Below are positions 7,187 through 19,900 of a stretch of DNA of 39,862 nt, piece after piece. The position numbers and the translations under genes were made by a program. How positions within the stretch are numbered: the first letter of the stretch is position 1; every line of letters begins with the position of its first letter. This DNA comes from Pseudomonadota bacterium. GTDB lineage: Bacteria; Pseudomonadota; Gammaproteobacteria; Legionellales; Legionellaceae. Below the pieces are notes generated by a model. The model had not been told where the DNA came from, ran no database searches, and saw nothing but the letters and a program-made list of their open reading frames with translations. The stretch spans positions 1-39,862 of the forward strand of contig JAJZTL010000007.1 of assembly GCA_021848965.1 (NCBI GenBank), written 5' to 3'.

Positions 7187-7826
7187 TTCAAATATTGCCA
7201 TTAAATACCTTGGGATACAGGATTATTCCACCGTATTTGAACGAATGAAGCAGTTCACATTAGAACGCATTGAAAAAAAACACGAGCACCAAACTTCACA
7301 GGATGAAATTTGGTTAGTTCAGCATCCCCCAGTTTATACCCAGGGTCAAGCCGGTAAACCTGAACACATTCTATCGGCATCTTCTATTCCTATTATTCAA
7401 ACCGATCGTGGAGGACAAATTACCTACCATGGTCCTGGGCAAGTTGTTGCCTATCTTTTATTAAGCTTGAAACAATACAACTTGAACGTGCGGGATTTGG
7501 TCTGCTTACAAGAACGCGCTATTATCACCTTGCTTAAACAGTATAATATCGACGCCAATGGTTCACGTGAAGCGCCTGGAGTCTACGCCAATGGAAAAAA
7601 GATCGCTTCAATTGGTTTGCGCATTAAACAAGGATTCAGTTATCACGGACTTGCTCTTAATGTAGATATGGACTTATCTCCCTTTCAATCAATTCGTCCT
7701 TGTGGGTTATTTAATATGCAGATGACTCAAATAAAAGATTATGCTCCTTCTGTCAATTTTTCCAAAGTAGAACAAGAATTGGCTGAAATTTTACTTGATC
7801 TACTTAAGCAAAGTACAAAAAACTAG
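7179..7826 (+). CDS. lipB: octanoyl-[ACP]:protein N-octanoyltransferase
   Basis: It transfers octanoate from acyl carrier protein to lipoyl domains, the first step of lipoic acid assembly, in the cytoplasm. The 215 residues align with Escherichia coli LipB. Key motifs are DEIWLVQHPPVYTQGQAGK (42-60), DRGGQITYHGPGQ (76-88, with His84), APGVYANGKKIASIGLRI containing the conserved lysine (K140/K141), HGLALNVDMDLSPF, and the acyl-carrying cysteine C175 in RPCG. The start is GTG 7179 inside the end of dacA, an 8-base overlap that implies coupling. lipA does not follow, unlike the usual lipB-lipA order, so it must lie elsewhere if present. The stop codon forms the left foot of a long hairpin at 7824-7870. 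Confidence 0.96.
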   Translation: MNNSNIAIKYLGIQDYSTVFERMKQFTLERIEKKHEHQTSQDEIWLVQHPPVYTQGQAGKPEHILSASSIPIIQTDRGGQITYHGPGQVVAYLLLSLKQYNLNVRDLVCLQERAIITLLKQYNIDANGSREAPGVYANGKKIASIGLRIKQGFSYHGLALNVDMDLSPFQSIRPCGLFNMQMTQIKDYAPSVNFSKVEQELAEILLDLLKQSTKN

Positions 7827-7870
7827 ACTAATATATTTAACCTCCACTTAACATTAAATGTGTTAGTCTA
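7824..7870 (+). other. 17-bp hairpin at the end of lipB
   Basis: Bases 7824-7840 pair continuously with 7854-7870: 8 bp, then three pairs including two G-U, then 6 bp, around a 13-base loop (7841-7853). The lipB stop is in the left arm. No T run follows on the plus strand, so it is not a standard terminator for lipB; it may stabilise the mRNA 3' end. On the minus strand a T-rich stretch does follow, but no minus-strand gene needs it. ACCTC at 7840-7844, mostly in the loop, is complementary to GAGGT (7903-7907) in the ribosome site of the giant gene. Confidence 0.55.
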
Positions 7871-7901
7871 AGACGAATAAGATATATTTTGATATTTGAA
7901 T

Positions 7902-7907
7902 AGAGGT
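7902..7907 (+). promoter_or_regulatory. ribosome binding site of the giant gene
   Basis: AGAGGT lies 7 bases before the ATG at 7915 and supports that start. I found no convincing promoter in 7827-7901, so transcription may read through from dacA-lipB or use a non-sigma70 promoter. Confidence 0.6.
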
Positions 7908-7914
7908 ACACCGT

Positions 7915-10900
7915 ATGCTACCAGAAACAGGCTCAGAAAAAAGGCCACATCTAACACACGATCTCTTTAAACCCAAAGAAAAAGAGGATGAAGAAGCGGA
8001 TGGTTATACCACTGACGGCGAGTCATCAGTTAGCACTGCGTCATCCAGCAGCAAACGTAATATATCTAGCGAATCTAGCTCCAGTGAAGCATCCTATGTC
8101 AGTAACCTATCTGTAGAAACAGAAAGTGCGGGTACAAAACCTGCCTCAATTATATTCAAACCCATCGATTTAACGCTTAGTGAACTGCAAGAAACTGAAC
8201 AAGGTATTATAGAAGGAGAATCCATTTCTTCAATAGATCTCACTCGTTTCTGTCAGGAGTGCGCCAAAGAAGATCTTTCCTACATCCCATCTCTTGATAC
8301 GTTAATCTATCTCATTAGACGATTGGAAGAAACTACGCAAGTAAGAGTCGAGACAGAAGTAGAAAAACAGAATTTAACCATTGCTTTTAATGAGCTATTG
8401 CAAAAAAAGCCGCTGATTGCGGCAGAAATACTAAAGCGTGCCTCAACTATTTGGGAAAATATTCCAAAGGAAAAAGCAAAAGAGGCGATTCAACTATTGC
8501 ATTTGTCATATCGACGTTTACCTCCTGATCTAAAAAATGATCCCTCCTTTTTTTATCAAGTCACAGAAAAACTAAAATCATCTGGACTATTTACAGCTTT
8601 TAACCAAGAAGTTTTAGGTACCCTGATACGTAAGGACGAATTATCCCCAAATATTGCTACTGCTTGGGATAATATAGGCGAAACAAGGCTTGCAGATGAG
8701 GACGCTCTTTTAGAGGACTACTGCCACTATCTGTTAAAACACCCAGACAACCCTTCAAAAGAAGCTTTAAAGAAGCTCGCCAAAAGGTTAGGAACTGACG
8801 AAGGATATGCAAAATTTGGTGATCTTTATGGACAATTATTAGAAAAACCAAGCCTTGCAGCAACATTTGTACTCACTCCAGAATTACTTTATGAATTAAG
8901 TGTTCGTTACCCTGGAAGAAAAGCAGCTAATCGAGAAAATCGTGTTATTCGTGCATGCAATGCCTATTTGCAGTCTGGATTACCTTCTGATGAAGTGATT
9001 ACCAAACTAGCTTATGATTTATTAACGTCTTTTTCCGCAGAGCCGCTTAAGATAAAAGTAATTTTTGACACATTAAGAGACCCTGAATATGCCAAAACGC
9101 CACATCTAACAGAATTAGTTGGGCGACCTCGTAGCATTACAAAAAAAACACAATCAGGCAAGCTGAGAGATACCATGAAATCTCTCATAGGAATCAATCA
9201 ATTTGCTGACATACCCAAACAATTACAAAATCCCAACATCGTCAAAGCCTTATGGTTTCAAAAAGGCAAAATGCTTTTAGATGCAGCAGGAAAAGGAAAT
9301 CTTAATGACACCCAAATTTATGAAATAAAGCATTGTTTTGAAAAAGCTTTCGAAGCAGAAAAAACGGAAGAATTATCTTCAACTCATAGTCACAGCGATG
9401 ACACAATTATAGCCAATTCAGAACAACAAGGTGAATTAGCTTTTCTTCGAGAAAGCATGCGAGATGCCCCAATTCCAACCCTATCAAATCAGTTTGCTCG
9501 TTCTGTAGAAGCTGCATCAAATACATTAAGCGAAGAGCAACTTAAAGGAATCGTCGCTGTATTGTTAAAAACAACATTACCGCAACATGACAGTCTTTGG
9601 CAATTTTTTTCAGGTACCACTCAAGATACTATTTATGATGAAGATGAACGCCTGACTTTAATTTTGTACTTATTAGATGCCCTCTTCCCTTCTGATAGAA
9701 GCAAGACACCCGCTGTTGATGCATCAATCTGGTCAAAGGCCATGGAGTTTCTATTAGCTCAAATTGATTTCTTGACTAGCACCGAAAATAATGAGACAGA
9801 ACTTGAACATATTAGAGAAAAAATTGATTCACTGCGTGGCATCACTGCCGAAAATGAAAACTGGTCAGATAAAATAACAGACTTATTTAAGGACAAACCA
9901 GTAACCAGTTTACATAAAGTTATTTTCAGCCTAATGAGGGTATCCGCAGAACGAGCCGTTCCTCAGGCTGTTATATTACTGAACCAATTAATCACAGACA
10001 GTGAACGTAATTATCAGATTAATGCCTTTATTCGCGCATTGATAAAACCAGCAGAACCAGAAATCATTCAAAAGCGAATTGACTTACTGGTAAAACTACT
10101 AATGGAACGTAGTTTACCTGTTACAACAAGGCTGCAGATTCTTAGCAATTTAAGGACTCAAATATTATCCATTAGTGATGACATCGAACGTTCATCTGAA
10201 TTAGATCCTCATTTTGTCGCCTTGTTTTTAAATACAGCTGTCCACACAATGGAAAATGCCATAGTAGATCCACAAATCCTTCGACTGTTGCTACCTGAAA
10301 AATGGCCTAAGCTTGAGATAGAATGGAAAGATTTTCAAACATTAGCCAATTTTATGGTTAATACCTTAAATCAACAACATGAACTTCCTAAAGCTACAAT
10401 AGACTTTTTAAATAAAATAAACGCACCCTTTCGCTTTATGGTGCTAAATAGTTTTATACCCAAAGGTAGCCCTGAAGGAAAATTATCATTTCTCTTACAA
10501 ATAAAAATAAACGATTTTAGTGGAAAACAAATACTCGATTTACTTAAGTTAATCTTTCGGCATCTTACTCAGGATGAGATTGTCGCTCGAAATGAATGGG
10601 CCGCTTTAAAAAATCAATTAGTTCATCAAATCCAAAATCTTTCCGCTGAAGACATCACAAGATTAGAAAGTACTTCTCTTTTTCAAAATGGCTTAGAACA
10701 ATGGCCTCAACTGGAAGCAGGAATTACTACTTATTTAAAAGACAACCCATCAAAAGAACACTTACTTAATTTATTACCCATAGAAAAACAAAAAACAGTC
10801 ATACAACACTGGTTACAAAATGAGGTTCCAATAGAACAACTGAACCAGTGGATAAAGCGATTTGATTATGCTTCTCGTTTAGCTTTTATACATTTACCCA

Positions 10901-13900
10901 GTATACAAGAAAATAATAAAAAAACTTTACAGAAAATATTACTCTGTGACCCACAATTTTATGCTTCCAGTGAAATTTCTGACGAACAATTTAAGGATTT
11001 ATATGCTTTGGAAATCACTGCTTCTGATGAAAAAGCTGAAGACATTATTCGAGATCTACTAGCAAGCAATGAACTAAACCTTGAACAAGAAGAAATGATA
11101 TATTTACGTATACTTGGTATGACAGCAACAGCAATAACCACTAGCGAACACCAAGCACGTGCTTACCTTAACTCAGTTTATAAAAAGGCCCCCCTTTCCT
11201 GGAGGGTTTTGCAAAAAGATGATGCCATCACAAAAGAGCGCCTAAAAGAAATTTTTTCCAAAGCTCAATCTTTCAACAAATACATAATTTTGTATCATCT
11301 TAGTCAAGCTATTCTCGCTTATGCCAATACGCAGCCTCTTGTTCAAGGAAGTTATGCCAGAGAGTTAACGACTTCTTTAGACTTTTGGTTGTCTTATGCT
11401 AATAAAAGTCAGTCTTTTAGGCCTCAACGGGAAAAATTAACGGATTTATTGGAGCCGCTCGAGGTAGCAGAACTAAAACCCCTGTTTAGTGATACAGCTT
11501 CCAGAATTGCTGAATTGAAAGCGCTTGACTCCGCTCATCTGCAAGAAATTTTGCTCGTCTATGCCGAATCAGTAAAAAAATATCCAGAACTATTAGATGC
11601 TTTCAGTCAAACTATTGCAAAGCTCTATCTAGAAAATAGCTCTATTTTTGAAGCAAGTAAGCTTTTAACAACCCTCGAACAATTAGGATTAGATAACACT
11701 ATTGCTCAAAATGTGTTAAAAATTCTTATGAAAAATGGAACGCTTTCTCGCTCTTTAGCAGAAACAGATAATCTTGACGATATATCAGATAAAAACTTAA
11801 ATCATTGGCTGAGTGTTTTATCTGATGATGAACAAAGAGAACTATATAACACTCGTACAAATCTCCGCCTTAGAAATTTCATTAATCTTCAGCAATTAAA
11901 ACGTCTGGAAACTAAAATAACCATAGACACTCTACCCAATTGTGTTGATTGGACAATGTTTCTTGAAGATAAAAAACCAGCAGTCGACTTTTTCACTTCA
12001 TTAGGAGAGCATTTAAATCACGAACTTCTCACTTCATTTATTCAAACTATCGATAAAAAATGTCCTAAAAATGAAAATCAAACAGCTGATTATATCAAAT
12101 CTCTTTTTAGCGCCATATCCAATATCACAGGAGAAATGTTAGGACAATGGTATCAAGAAGCAATCAGCCACGTTTTTTCACAGCAGTCTCAAGGGGTAAT
12201 TCAATGGCTTCAATCTTCAGCAACACCAGCTATTAAAGAAGCGTTTCTAAAAAGTATTCTTCCTTCTCAGAATATTTCAAAAGAATGGCTCGATACTCAC
12301 CCTGAATTTCCTGATTTATTGATTTCTTTAGCACATAACGATCAAGCTATTTTAGAAGTTTTCAAAGTACTTAATGATGAGCAGAAAATACAGCTGTTAG
12401 AACATGCTGATATGCTGGAGAACTTCAGCGATAGCGCAGTAAATAATATTTTAGCATTAATAACAGATCCTTCGAAAAGGGAAACATTTTGTATCAGTAT
12501 GTTAATGAAAGGAGGCTTTGAAACCACTCCCAACTTAGAAAAACATGGCTATTCTTTGGCCAAGCATCTTTCATCAGAACAATGTAAAATTGGCTTTGAT
12601 AATAGCGTCAGTGGATTTGATCCTAACAAACAAGAACGTCCTTCAGCATCGGAATTAAAACGTATTCGACGTTTTGGTATCATGCTCTTGCGTTCTGAAG
12701 AAGGTTTAAAGCTATTACTGCAATCCAGAGACTGGTCAGACGGAAACCCATCAACACGACTCGATCGCTTTCAACGGCTTATGCTGGGATACGGCGCCAA
12801 TAAGCTGGATAATCCTTTCTGGTTTACAGCCGATATGATTGAAAATATTCCTGGTCAATTACTAAAAAGTGTTTTCCAGCATTTACTTTCTTTAGATGAA
12901 CAACATCTGCAAGAAAATAATTTTACGATAGATAATATATTTCATGCTATCGAGACTGAAAATTATAAGCAAAATTCAGTTGGAACTTTACTCCTACTGC
13001 AATCTCTTGTTGAATATTTAACAGATCAATTAAAGGCTCAAGCTAAAGATGGCTTACCGCTATTAAGCCTTCGAGAAATACAGCATATTCAAGAAAAACT
13101 TGATTCTACTTGGGAGTATTTATCAGCGAGCCTGAATAGTTTATCTTTAGAACAATGGGCGTCGCTTCCCCAAGAAACGCAACTTTCTTTGCTCACATTA
13201 CTTAGTGATAAAATAACTAACTTCTCAACCCTCTATGAGACCACAACAAAAGCAACGACAGAATCTTCTGGAAAACTCGGAAAGTTTATACAAGAAAAAG
13301 AAATGGCCGAAGGTAGAGAGTTATCCCAGGCAGAAGTAAAAGAGCTCATTGACAATGCCCCTGAAACATTAGGCATACGTCAAAACATAAAAAGAATACA
13401 AAACGTTGAATGGCCTTTGTTTCAAAAAATATCTCCTTTATATGGGCAGTTTTTTATTGAAACATTTACCAAAGACTCTCCACTAGATTTAAACACTCCC
13501 GATGGAGCAGCTTATTGGCAATTTTGTATCACTCAATTACCCAAAATTCAAATACTTGTACTCGAAGATCCCAAAAGTCATGATTGTCAATCTCTCATTG
13601 AAGACTCTGTGCAACTTCTTTTTGTGTCGTTATTACAAAATTCTGCTCAATCAAACTCTGCTGAAAAATGGAAAGAATTCCAACAATTTTTTGAGGCTAT
13701 TCGAGGAAAAAATACTTTGAATGGTTTTGCACTCATCGGTTTAATAGATGGTTTAAATAATTCTAATATAAAACAATTCGTTAACAGTATCCCACTCGAA
13801 AGCTTAGATTGGCTTATTCATCAAGTAGCCGATGAAACTGAACTTAAATCAGAAATATTTGCCACGTTAATTCATCGTTATGTCGCAGAAATATTAGCGG

Positions 13901-16900
13901 GCCACTTAACTCTTGATGATGTAGATAAACTTTTTGAAAGAAAAATGATTGCAACAGAACAGGATGTTCGTTTTGCTATTCATCAAGCTATTGCAGAAAA
14001 TGGCGAAACAATAGCTCAACATCCTGAACGGCTACCGGCTAATCTGCGTAAATTTTTCATACGACATTGTGACTCTGATGGAGTACTGAATCCCCAAAAA
14101 CGAGAAACCGTTGAAATACTAGCTACTTTATTGGAGTTACCTGAATTTTTATATAGTGAGACACAAAAAACACAAATTCAACAACTTACCTCCAAAAAAG
14201 ATATTTGTGATGCCATCATCACTCCCATGGAAGAATGGGCAACAAAAATAGAAAAGGCCTTATTTGGACTGACCTCTGATGATAGAAGCGCTGTTTTACC
14301 CCTATTTCAAGCCTTATTGTCTTATTATGCTGAAGATTTGGTTACTTTGAAATCTGAATTAAGAGACGATGGCAATATTATTCTGGATAAATTTGTTGAA
14401 ATTTCAGACAAAATTGCCGTATTTTTTGGCACGACTATCGACAAACTTTTAGAATCCTGTGACACAAAAACTAAGCTTGCCTTTGTCGACGAAGCTTTTA
14501 GCGGCCAAAAAGCACGCCGTTTGGTAGAAATGCAACCAGCATGTCCTACTTTAAGCGGCATAAAATTTTACCGTAAAGCTTTTTTTGGGGACACTTTATT
14601 AGAAATTCCCGATAATTCTCGTTCCCTCTCCTATGCCGATGGTGATCTATGGCATGTTTTTTATATTGGCAATACAAAAGAATGGGCCGTTATAGGCCGT
14701 TGTCCAAACAATATGCCTCCAGGAGAACCTGCTGTTATTGAGTTTTTAGCACGATTTTCCGATAAACCTAACGCTTCAATATCTGTTCAATACTGGGATG
14801 AAACTACGAAGGACTATGTACCCTATTTAACCCCAGAGACTTGGCAAGAAACTCTCGGTAAAGGCACGACACAATGCCTAAATTACCTTGCTATAGAAGT
14901 TCGATCAATAAAGTTTAAAGAACACTATAACGACGAGCAAAAACAAAAAGTAATGCGAGATATTATCCAAGAAGCACCCTCATTAAGTCAATCTCGTCGG
15001 CAACGCTCAGAACGTGTTATTCAGCAATGGATGGACGCAGCAACAAAACTAACAGACAACAACTCCTTTAAACAAGCCATATTGAAAAAAATTGTTGAGC
15101 GTAACGCTTTAGATGCCATTAGTCCTGAGCTAGGAAAAGCAGTTATTGCTCAAATTAAAAGCAACCCGGTAAATCCGATTTCTGTGCAAGGCTTAGATCA
15201 AAATGAAAGAGAAGCTTTGGAAAATCTTTATCGATTACGCGAAGAATATGTTTTCTTAACCGATTGGATAACGAACCCAGTTAATATAGCGGCATTAAAC
15301 GGACAAACAAAACTTACCTTTGCTGACTGTATTCAAGCTTTAAGAGAACGATTACCTGTTCTCGTTAAAGTAGGAAAAGACCAAGCAGAACATAACAGGA
15401 AAGAATATCAAAAAGAATTAAAGGAACTACAAAGCAAGAAAGATGCTGATTTTGAACCTCCTAGTGCTCTTATTTGGTTAAATGAAAATGATCTGGTCAT
15501 TGGAAAATTCTACATAAACTCCAGTCAGCCAATCCCCGAAGAGGTAATAGAAGAGCTAGAAAAATGTAGCGCACCAGAAGATTTTATTTCTATTTTTCAG
15601 AAACATAGAATCACTACTGCAGCAGCTCTGGCTCTTCCCGCCAAATTTCTCTTAGTCCGCACAACAAAAGATAACGATTACACCGTAGAAATTACCCAAG
15701 ACGGGTATAATCAGGGACAAGTATTTGTATCAAAAAAAGATGTCAAATTACTTGAAACCCCTTCTATCAACCTAGATCGTGAAATTCAACGACGCCATTT
15801 ACAGGCAAAAATTGATAGAGAAACCTGGAATGTTCAACGAGCCAAACAATTTTCAGCTGATGATCACTTAATTATTGTCATTAACCGACTACGCGAAAAT
15901 ATACAAGAAATTGCAAGAAAAAACCTAGGCGTAGCGCAAGAAGCGAATCAAGTTATTTCCCATTACCTCAATAGCGAATATCATGACCAACGCACCGCAA
16001 AAACAATCACCGCATGGCTCACCCGTGGAATAGAAGATGCTATTCGAGCAATGATTGGGGGAGACATTGCACAATGTGAAAGTGTCTTAAGTCAGTTTCT
16101 ATCTAAACATCGTTTTAATGTTGCAAAAACATGGAATAGACAAAAGGCAGAGCTACCTGAACAAAGCGTGTATATCTATCAAAATGGAAAACTCGTTCCG
16201 ATTGGTCGAACTCAATCTGGCGGTTCAAATGTTACAGGGGATACAAGAGAATATACACTTGAATGGAAAGCAGGTCATGAAACAACAGCGGAAGTATGCC
16301 AGTATTATCAAGCCATGCGTGAATGCGATTTACTGGAAGCCGAGCGAGAAAAAATACAACGCCTAATTATACAACGGAATGCCTCTAAAAACTCTCTTTA
16401 TCTTGTGCCTTATGGCTATTTGCCTAAAGCATTAGAAGAAATTAATGCAAAAATAGCGCAAAAACAAGCATTACCTGTTCCTGCTCAAGAGTCGATTGAT
16501 CAAGCATTAAAACCAGGACAAACATTATATGACCAACATGGAAAATGTATTGGTGTACTAAATACAAATCTTTGCCTGGAACAAGATTTATTGTATGGTG
16601 AAGATGCATGGTATCAAATCTTGGTGAGTCAATCATTAGATGAACTACTCGCTGCGGAAAGCGCAATCAACGTCGCGGTACTGAATGTTATTCAACGCGG
16701 ATTTTTACCAGACTTGCTTTTGGAAAAATTTAGCTCAGATAAATCTAATTTTCTACTCACTAGAATTCAAAAAGTTATACTCGAAATTCAACCATTCTTA
16801 TCTCACAAAGATTGTAAAAATTTAGTTTCACACTTTAGCACAGAAGCATTATTGCAATTCATGGATGCCTATAATCGCCCAGATAAAGAGAGCCAAGAAA

Positions 16901-19900
16901 CACGTCAAGCTTTGGTTTCATCATTGCTGACATCTCCTCGTCACCTATCTTATTTTGTAACAACCGAGGAAAGGCAACTCACCTTATGGAAATATTTAAC
17001 CAAGAGTGGCTTCTCAAAGGAAGACATGCTCAAATTATTGCAAGCCTTAACAACTGACTCGTTTATTCGCCCCAACCCCCATACCGTGCAATTGAGTCAA
17101 CTGGTACGGGCTGCATATTTTTTCCTTTCCAATCCTGATGCTCCTGATTCTGTTCCTAATCAACTTGACCATTCTGACAATCAAATCCAATCTTTTCGAA
17201 TAGAGCAATTACCTGTTAGCATTGTTAAAGTTATGCCTCAAGAGATTCGCAAAAGAGTTTTTCAAATACCTGAGAACTTTCAATGCTTACAAAAAAGTCA
17301 GTATTTTCAATCATTAAGCCATGATTTACCCCCTCAAGAATTGCGAGAGATTTTCAGACAATTCCTGCGTTCTGGTTTTAACCTTCAACACAACTCTTGC
17401 GAAGGAATAGTTACTTTTTACCGCAATTTAGATGAAAAAGTTTTTTGGACAATCTTTAATGAAACAATACCCACGAATTCTCCACAACGTAAACAATGGA
17501 TCCAACAAGGCATGTTTGGAAATCCTGCCTTTATGCAAGCGGTTTCTGAAAATTTAGGTGAAAACTCTGTTGCAAAATTGGCTTATAGGGATGTAACAAA
17601 AGTCACTCATAGTATTGGAGAGCAATTAGGTTTACTCGAAAAACTTTCTGATCGCTATTCCGCATTCAGTATTGATGAAATTATACAGTTAGTAGACCAC
17701 TACAAAGAGCATCCTTCTGAAGAAGTACAAACTTTTTTAGCTGATTGGCTCTTCCTGCAATTGCAGAGTGGACAATTAACATTAACCAATGATTCAGCAG
17801 CAAATGATCAAGAATATCTGGATGCTTTAGTATGGGATGAAAAAGGAGGAATTGAACTGTTAGAGCTAGGCGCCTCTGCTACTAAAGAAGAAAAAACACC
17901 TCAAAAAATTGGTATCCAAAAAATACAAGAAGCACATTTAAACTCTCTTCTATCACTCGTAGGCAATCCTGCTTTCGCTGGAATGATGACAGCCAAATAT
18001 GCGTTAACAAAAAGCAATCTTGAAACACTCATTAAAGAAAAAGCGCGACGAGACACGGCTGATTTTGCAACATTTTATGATCATGTTGTAGATGATGAAA
18101 CAGGACAGAGAACTCAAAGGTTTTCACTTCAAGCCGCAGAAACAACCATTAACTTATCGGTAGAAGGTGCTTATCAAAACCGCGCATGGGTTCCTGTTAA
18201 AGCCATTGATCATGCCTTATTAGAATCTGCTCGACAAGCACAAGAAAAAAATACAGCAACGCCAAAACAACGGGAAAAATGGAAAAAACTTTTAGATGAT
18301 TACGTTGGAAGTTTACGATATGCTTTGGATAAAAAACCTCCTTTTACTCCTGAAGAATTGCACTCACAGTTCACTGAAGTTCGCAAAACTGTTGCACGTT
18401 TATTCTACAACAGAGATTTCATGCCTCATGCCGCAGCAGATACGCTAGATGTAATGCTTAAAAGAGAAAACTTTCTCTTGCTCATGAAAATGTATAATGA
18501 TTATAAAGATAAGCACAACGATGAAAATAAGCAAAAGGTTTGTTACGAAATAATAGCGATTCTTGGTGCTATGTATATCAGTAATCCAACAAAATTTTTA
18601 TCAGAGCTATCTGCTTTTGATCGAAAGAAAGAATGGCAGTTTGCTGTAGAAACTCTCGAGTTGAACAAAATGCTTGAAGGCAAAACAGATCAAAACCTCG
18701 AAAAAGAATTACGTCAGGCCAGAAAGGCACGGCGTAACGCTATTGGCGAAACAATCGTAGCCAGCACACTAGCAGGCGCGGCAGTAGGAACTGTGGCAAC
18801 AGCTGCAGGCATTGCAGGCGGAAAAGGACCTATGAAAGGAGCAATGGTAGGTCTAATGGCAGGCCTTGTTGGAGGACTCGCCATCGAGGTTGAAGGGCGA
18901 GTAGAGGCAGGCGCCAGATATGGCTTTCATACAATAAGAGATGCTGTCACTGCTGCCTATAATGGTATTAGCCGGGATGAACAAAATAAGGCACGAACTA
19001 TCTTTCAGGATAGACAATTTGAAGAAGGGGAACAATGTAAAAAGAGAACAGGTAAATTCTGGGGTAAATCAGGATTTGCATCTGGCTGGCGACGCTTAGA
19101 AATATATCGTCCTGATGTTAGCTGGTTTGCACGCCCTTTGTATGCTGTTGGTGTTTATTTTGGGCTCGTTCCAGAACCACGCTCAGACCTTAAGGTAGAG
19201 TCATTTCGTGAAAAAATGCCCACGGTGTATATCGGGACAGAACAACAGCATTCGATTCGAGGCGATGCAATTCTGCTGACTCCTGCTTTAGGAAATTCTT
19301 ATGAATGTCGATTTTATGAAAACGGCCAATGTACGAATTCAGCTAATGTTACGACTATTTCTTTAGGAAAAGAAGCTTTTGGAAATTTTCTTAAAGATGG
19401 CACAGTATTATCAGGACAAAGCGTAGCTAAAGGAGATAGAGCCTCATTTGGACAAATGCTCGAAAAAATTGAAGTAGCAAGAAATGAGGCTATTTTAGGC
19501 AAAGAATCAAATGCCAAAAAAGACTATTATAATACCTCTCGCACACTAGTTCAGGAAGAACAAATGGGAAAAGCCACTCATCAAGCGATTCAACAAGATC
19601 CAAAAAACTTTAGCGCATTGCGAAAGCGCTTGTTAATCATCCCTCGAGGATTGGACAGCAAACAAAATCAAGCCAATGCACGAATGAATGAGTCATCATT
19701 ACGGGCCGCTATTAACCTCGTTAATTTAATGCACCAAGAAGACATAGCTCGAGTCAGTCTCGATAAAACCTATAGTGTTTCAAATGGATTTTTTAGTCGT
19801 TTATGGAATGGCCTAACGGGATGGTACACAGGAAATCAATTAATAGAACGAGAAGATGTACAAAAATTAAAACATATTCTTAATGAGCTTTTACACAATG

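Noticed and set aside
13502-13720. Alternative-frame small gene inside the giant gene
   Set aside because: It shares the strand and sequence of the intact giant frame and has no start signal of its own.
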